Part shown: positions 48,003-52,180 of the stretch, in pieces
Layout: every line of letters starts with the position of its first letter
Numbering within the stretch: position 1 is the first letter of the stretch
Source of the DNA: Pseudonocardiaceae bacterium
Lineage (GTDB): Bacteria; Actinomycetota; Actinomycetes; Mycobacteriales; Pseudonocardiaceae
Direction of reading: 5' to 3'
NCBI GenBank assembly: GCA_009379845.1
Contig: WHSZ01000040.1
Location: forward strand, 1 to 52,180
DNA: 52,180 bases
Position numbers and translations under genes: made by a program
Notes under the pieces: generated by a model
The model's database searches: none
What the model was told of the DNA's origin: nothing
Seen by the model: only the letters and a program-made list of their open reading frames with translations

Positions 48003-48952
48003 CGTCCTGGCTTGCCGGGTAGGGCAACCACGCTTGGCGTCTGGCCCGCTTCGGCGCGCCACAGTGACCCCCGCTTCGCCGAGCTGACCAGCGCGCGCAG
48101 CGCGAGCCCGCGCAGCTGGCGGTTGTCGGTCCGCTCGAGCACGCCGCGCCAGGCCACCGTGGCGTCCGCCTCGGCCGTGACCACCAGCCCGGTCGCGGAC
48201 GCCTCGTCGTTCACCGGCTTGGGCGGCTGGTAGGCCGGCTCCGCGGGGCGGGGCGTGGCACTGGCGGACGTGAGCATCCGCTTGGTGGCATCCCTGCGGG
48301 CCCGGTGCTCCGCGGCGGCCCGATCCAGCGCCTCCGCGAAATCGGCCGGCAGGAACGCGCTGACCAGGCCATACACCCACATCGCGGCATGCTCCGTGGC
48401 CAGCGCCTGCTGCAGCCCTTGCACCGATTCCGCTGGCAGCTCGATGGTGCCGGCCGGCTCGAGATGCTCCAGCTCGGGTTCCTCCTGGTTGTCCCGCTCG
48501 GTGCTCAGCTCGGGCGCCAGCCCGCGCAGGCTGGCGCAGGCCCCGGCGACGGAGCCGACCAGCCCGGCGCGATAGGCCGGCAGCCTGGGGATCAGCTGGG
48601 TGGCGCTGCGCTCGGCCTCGTCAAGCGCCTGCGCCAGCGCTTCGACGCTGCCCGCCTTGCCCCGTGCCGGGCCGGGTTTCGGGTCGTCCTCATCCGGAGG
48701 GTGTTCTCTGTCTATTTCGGACTGCAACGTCGTGGCGTGCGCGCGACGGGTCGTGGTGACGAGATCGAGCTGCTGGCGCAGCTCCGGGGTGGCCTTCGCC
48801 AGCCGCGCGGCGTCCCTGGCATCCCGCCGGGCGGCCGCGGCGAGTGCGAGGAGCTCGTCCGGCTTCTCCTCGCCGCCCCCGCACGATGTGACGAGTGGTA
48901 CGGACAGCCCGGTGAGCACGCAGGCGCGCAGTATCGTGCGGCGCGTGGGCAC
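47999..48952 (-). CDS. Lipoprotein with ferritin-like DUF4439 domain
   Basis: 317 residues from GTG 48952. Twin-arginine and lipobox signal (PTRRTILRACVLTGLSVPLVTSC). A coiled-coil section with Glu/Arg repeats (EEKPDELLALAAAARRDARDAARL) precedes the ferritin-like domain (ALATEHAAMWVYGLVSAFLPADF). In mycobacteria the equivalent gene Rv2844 lies next to the rimP operon. It may sense or store iron or stabilise the envelope; function unknown. Confidence 0.8.
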   Translation of the reverse strand: MPTRRTILRACVLTGLSVPLVTSCGGGEEKPDELLALAAAARRDARDAARLAKATPELRQQLDLVTTTRRAHATTLQSEIDREHPPDEDDPKPGPARGKAGSVEALAQALDEAERSATQLIPRLPAYRAGLVGSVAGACASLRGLAPELSTERDNQEEPELEHLEPAGTIELPAESVQGLQQALATEHAAMWVYGLVSAFLPADFAEALDRAAAEHRARRDATKRMLTSASATPRPAEPAYQPPKPVNDEASATGLVVTAEADATVAWRGVLERTDNRQLRGLALRALVSSAKRGSLWRAEAGQTPSVVALPGKPGR

Positions 48953-49194
48953 GGATCCGGCGCGGTCGCGTGCCGGGTGCGGCGGAAAACCTCGGGCAGA
49001 CACGGGCGTCCATCCTGCCAGCCGGCCGGGAAACTCCCCGACGGGCTGCCCCGGTGGGTGCGGCGATACGGCTGCGCCGCGCGGCCCTCATCGGACGAGA
49101 TACTCTGGGCTATCAGGCCGGTGAGTGCAGCGCCGGTCGTGTTCGCATACCCACTGCACGGTAGACGACTCGACACGACGCGAGGAGACAACAG
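48953..49194. other. 242-bp divergent intergenic region, promoter of rimP-nusA-infB
   Basis: No gene. A possible extended -10 (TACTCT) lies at about 49099-49105. No clear -35 or operator was found. Confidence 0.35.
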
Positions 49195-49785
49195 GTGACC
49201 GGCCAGCAGCGCGATGGCTCGTCGTCGCGCGGCGCAAGCCAGATTGCCGCACAGCTCGAGCCCGTGGTGCGGCCAGCCGTCGAAGGCGTCGGATTCGAGC
49301 TCGAGGACCTCGACGTGCAGCAGGCCGGGCGGCGCCGGCTGGTCAAGGTGATCATCGACGTCACGGACGCCGACGCCGCATCGGACGCCGGGCCCGACGG
49401 GGTCGGGCTGGACGACATCGCCGAGGTCAGCAGGGCGGTGTCCAAGGCGCTTGATGCCGACGACGCGCTGCTCGCCGGCGCGTACACCCTCGAGGTCACC
49501 TCGCCAGGGGTGGACCGACCGCTCAGCAAGCCGAGGCACTGGCGACGTGCCAGACTTCGCCTTGTCAAGATCAAGCTGACCGATGGCACGACGTTCACCG
49601 GACGCGTGGGCGATGCCGATACCGCACCCGACGGCGTGGTCCAGGTACTGCGCGACGCGGCCGTGCGCAAGTTCGCCTACGCCGACGTCGAACGGGCGGT
49701 GGTAGAGGTCGAGTTCCGCGAGGCGCCCGCCGCCGAGATCGAGAAGCTCGGCGGCAACAAGGACGTCAAGAAGGAGGAGTCCTAA
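49195..49785 (+). CDS. rimP: Ribosome maturation factor RimP
   Basis: 196 residues. N-terminal alpha/beta domain (LEPVVRPAVEGVGFELEDLDVQ, RRLVKVIIDVTD), then GVGLDDIAEVSRAVSKALD...YTLEVTSPGVDRPL and the RimP SH3-like domain (RPLSKPRHWRRARLRLVKI). It assists 30S assembly. GTG 49195 has GAGGAGA 8 nt upstream. nusA begins immediately after its stop (TAAGTG). Confidence 0.95.
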   Translation: MTGQQRDGSSSRGASQIAAQLEPVVRPAVEGVGFELEDLDVQQAGRRRLVKVIIDVTDADAASDAGPDGVGLDDIAEVSRAVSKALDADDALLAGAYTLEVTSPGVDRPLSKPRHWRRARLRLVKIKLTDGTTFTGRVGDADTAPDGVVQVLRDAAVRKFAYADVERAVVEVEFREAPAAEIEKLGGNKDVKKEES

Positions 49786-50886
49786 GTGAACGTCGATATC
49801 GCTGCGCTGCGGGCGATCGAGCGGGACAAGGACATCCCCTTCGAGACCGTCCTCGGCGCCATTGAGAGTGCGCTGTTGACCGCGTACAAGCACACCGAGG
49901 GGCACCACCCGCACGCCAAGATCGATATCGACAGGAAGACCGGTTTCGTGCGGGTGCTCGCGCACCAGCTCGGCCCGGACGGCGAGATCGTCGAGGAGTG
50001 GGACGACACCCCTGAAGGGTTCGGCCGGATCGCCGCGACCACCGCGCGTCAGGTGATCCTGCAGCGGCTGCGGGACGCCGAGCACGAGAAGACGTTCGGC
50101 GAGTTCTCCGCCAAGGAGGGCGAGATCGTCGCGGGCGTCATCCAGCGGGACGCCAGGGCCAACTCACGTGGCGTGGTGATCGTCCAGGTCGGCGAGACCG
50201 AAGGGGTGCTGCCGGCCGCCGAGCAGGTGCCGGACGAGACCTACCAGCACGGCAGCCGGATCAAGTGCTACGTCGTCGGGGTCAGCCGCAGCGCCCGAGG
50301 CCCGCAGATCACCCTGTCCCGTACCCATCCGAACCTGGTTCGCAAGCTGTTCGCACTCGAGGTCCCGGAGATCGCGGACGGCACCGTGGAGATCCCGACG
50401 GTGGCAAGGGAGGCAGGGCACCGGTCCAAGATCGCGGTGCGGTCCACGCTGCAGGGTGTGAACGCCAAGGGGGCCTGTATCGGCCCGATGGGAGCCCGGG
50501 TTCGCAACGTGATGAGCGAGCTCGGTGGTGAGAAGATCGACATCATCGATTTCTCCGACGATCCGGCCGAGTTCGTCGGGAATGCGTTGTCGCCCGCGAA
50601 GGTTGTATCGGTACGAGTTATCGACGAACGTGCGAAGACGGCCCGGGTCGTGGTGCCGGACTTCCAGCTCTCCCTAGCCATCGGTAAGGAGGGCCAGAAT
50701 GCCCGGCTGGCGGCTCGGCTGACCGGCTGGCGGATCGATATCCGTAGCGATGCGATTCCGGACAGTATCGGGCACCAAGCCACCGGTCACCCGAGCGAGG
50801 CGCCTCCTGGCGTCGCAACGGTGATGTCCGATACCGACGACGACATCGGTTCAGCATCGGCAGCGGCATCGGGTTCGGCTGATTGA
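49786..50886 (+). CDS. nusA: Transcription termination/antitermination factor NusA
   Basis: 366 residues. N-terminal RNA polymerase-binding domain ([19 protein letters not shown]), S1 domain ([27 protein letters not shown]), KH1 ([19 protein letters not shown]) and KH2 ([24 protein letters not shown]), with a short acidic tail, as in actinobacterial NusA lacking the C-terminal repeats. It binds elongating polymerase and rRNA leader nut-like sites. GTG 49786 is placed one codon after the rimP stop. Confidence 0.96.
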   Translation: MNVDIAALRAIERDKDIPFETVLGAIESALLTAYKHTEGHHPHAKIDIDRKTGFVRVLAHQLGPDGEIVEEWDDTPEGFGRIAATTARQVILQRLRDAEHEKTFGEFSAKEGEIVAGVIQRDARANSRGVVIVQVGETEGVLPAAEQVPDETYQHGSRIKCYVVGVSRSARGPQITLSRTHPNLVRKLFALEVPEIADGTVEIPTVAREAGHRSKIAVRSTLQGVNAKGACIGPMGARVRNVMSELGGEKIDIIDFSDDPAEFVGNALSPAKVVSVRVIDERAKTARVVVPDFQLSLAIGKEGQNARLAARLTGWRIDIRSDAIPDSIGHQATGHPSEAPPGVATVMSDTDDDIGSASAAASGSAD

Positions 50887-50908
50887 GCGGCGGACGATAG
50901 ACTCGAGT

Positions 50909-51268
50909 GTGGTTCGACGTCCACGATCGGCTGCCGCGCGCCCAGAACTCGCCCAAGGTCCAGTTCGGACGTGTATCGGCTGCCGCGCGAGGGCGTTGAG
51001 CAAAGAGTTGCTGCGCGTGGTCGCGGTGGGCGATGCCGTCGTTGTCGATCAACGTCGGCGCCGTGGCGGACGGGGTGCTTGGTTGCATCCCGATCCGCGC
51101 TGCCTGGCCACGGCCGAGAAGCGGCGAGCGTTCGCGAGGGGACTACGGGTCTCGGGGCCGCTCGACGCCCGCGGTGTTCGGAGTTATCTGGAGCAGCCAG
51201 CTCGGCAGCAGGGTGCGGCAACTGCCCGCACCACGGAGAAACGAAGGAAGCAGGTCGACCCGTCATGA
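50909..51268 (+). CDS. ylxR: YlxR/DUF448 family RNA-binding protein
   Basis: 119 residues. The family core is RTCIGCRARALSKELLRVVAVG and GGRGAWLHPDPRCLATAEKRRAFARGL. It lies in the nusA-infB operon in most Gram-positives and binds RNA or DNA. GTG 50909 is 22 nt after the nusA stop. Confidence 0.93.
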   Translation: MVRRPRSAAARPELAQGPVRTCIGCRARALSKELLRVVAVGDAVVVDQRRRRGGRGAWLHPDPRCLATAEKRRAFARGLRVSGPLDARGVRSYLEQPARQQGAATARTTEKRRKQVDPS

Positions 51269-51357
51269 GTCAGCCGTGAAGCTGAAGCCATGAACGCGCG
51301 ACGATAGGACGAGGTCGAGCGGAAACTTGCCGCCGGCCTCATCGGACGAGGAGAGCA

Positions 51358-52180
51358 GTGGCAGGCAAGGCCCGCGTACACGAGCTTGCGAAAGAGCTCG
51401 GTGTAACCAGTAAGGAAGTTCTCGCCAAGCTGCAAGAGCAGGGCGAGTACGTGAAATCAGCGTCGTCGACGGTGGAAGCGCCGGTAGCCAGGCGGCTACG
51501 GGACGCCTTCCCCACGGCGGGCGGCGCAGCCGACAAGCAATCGGGCGGGAAGTCGCGTTCCGGCGGCAGGACCGGCACGACGAAGGCCGCCGCATCGAGC
51601 AACGGCTCCGGCACGTCGGTCATCGAGCAGGCGCCCGAGCAGCCGGCCGCGGAACCGGCGGCGACGGCCGAGCAGGCGACCGCTGAGCAGGCGACCGTCC
51701 AGCAGCCGGCCAAGGAGGAGTCGTCCGCGCCGAGCACGTCGACCCCGAAGCCGGGGCCGAAGCCCGGACCGAAGCAGTCCGGCAAGGCCGAGTCTCAGGA
51801 GCCCCAGGAGCCCCAGCCGGCCAAGCAGCGGGACGAGCAGGACGGCGATGGCCCGGACCGGGGTGACGGCTCGGACAGGGGCGAATCGAAGGAAGGCGGC
51901 GCGGTGGTGCCGCCGAAGCCGCAAGGCCCGAAGCCCGGCGGCCCGAAGCCGGGTCCGAAGGCGCCGCGGGTGGGTAACAACCCATTCGGGGTCGGTGCCG
52001 GCTCGGCACCCGCGCGCCCGGCCGCGCCGAGGCAGGGCCAGCAGGGCGGTGACCGGTCCGGCCGGCAGGGCGGCGGCACGGCAGAGCGTCCGGCCGCCAG
52101 CCAGCGTGGTGGCGGCGGCACCGCTCCGAGCGGTGGTCGTACGCCGAGCCCGGGATCCATGCCACCCCGGCCGAACCCCG
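51358..52180 (+). CDS. infB: Translation initiation factor IF-2, N-terminal part
   Basis: A 274-codon partial from GTG 51358 to the window edge. The first IF2_N subdomain reads [50 protein letters not shown], as in actinobacterial IF-2. It is followed by a long Pro/Gly/Gln-rich linker ([21 protein letters not shown]) that leads to the G domains beyond the window. GAGGAGAGCA precedes the start. The missing GTPase part makes the sequence unfinished, not damaged. Confidence 0.95.
   Translation, partial: MAGKARVHELAKELGVTSKEVLAKLQEQGEYVKSASSTVEAPVARRLRDAFPTAGGAADKQSGGKSRSGGRTGTTKAAASSNGSGTSVIEQAPEQPAAEPAATAEQATAEQATVQQPAKEESSAPSTSTPKPGPKPGPKQSGKAESQEPQEPQPAKQRDEQDGDGPDRGDGSDRGESKEGGAVVPPKPQGPKPGGPKPGPKAPRVGNNPFGVGAGSAPARPAAPRQGQQGGDRSGRQGGGTAERPAASQRGGGGTAPSGGRTPSPGSMPPRPNP

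Overview
The window is high-GC actinobacterial chromosome, most likely from the Pseudonocardiaceae or a close relative. The evidence is a SigR/RsrA redox-sensing pair, mycothione reductase (so mycothiol is used), a WhiB1-type protein, the actinobacterial mini ribosomal protein bL37, nickel superoxide dismutase with its SodX protease, frequent GTG starts, and a 13E12/DUF222 HNH fragment at the left edge. No rRNA, tRNA, insertion sequence or CRISPR array was seen.

Layout. 1-7.8 kb is a redox and stress block: YbaK deacylase, sigR-rsrA, bL37, a biotinyl carrier, a PdtaS-like kinase, whiB1, a lipid kinase and sodN/sodX. 7.9-18.4 kb is mostly housekeeping: a secreted EEP phosphatase, an epimerase, malic enzyme, an AraC regulator, a penicillin-binding lipoprotein, methionine aminopeptidase and cobyric acid synthase. 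18.4-21.4 kb is a four-gene minus-strand cassette that looks like a WXG/EspC-type secretion substrate set with a candidate toxin and membrane immunity partner; GC content falls sharply inside it. 21.5-28.1 kb holds mycothione reductase, a trypsin-like protease, a BioF-like enzyme, a PIG-L deacetylase and a DEAD-box helicase.

28.5-37.4 kb is a catabolic island for a tricarboxylate-like compound: a PrpF-family isomerase, a TctC binding lipoprotein, a fused TctA-TctB permease, a split AbrB-type membrane pair, a GntR/FCD regulator, a TcuA-like flavoprotein and an isopropylmalate-dehydrogenase-like enzyme. Three promoter regions of this island share TGYATnC-like elements repeated every 11 bp, a good candidate for the GntR operator. 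37.5-48.9 kb is mixed: RIO kinase with a 21-codon ORF ahead of it, oxidoreductases, ProRS, membrane proteins, SDR and PLP enzymes. 49.2-52.2 kb is the rimP-nusA-ylxR-infB translation/transcription operon, cut off within infB.

Regulatory signals: two exact GGGAAT-N18-GTT promoters (upstream of sigR and of mtr) tie those genes into one SigR regulon. A CRP-type site lies upstream of whiB1. A perfect 50-bp palindrome separates two convergent genes near 12.45 kb.
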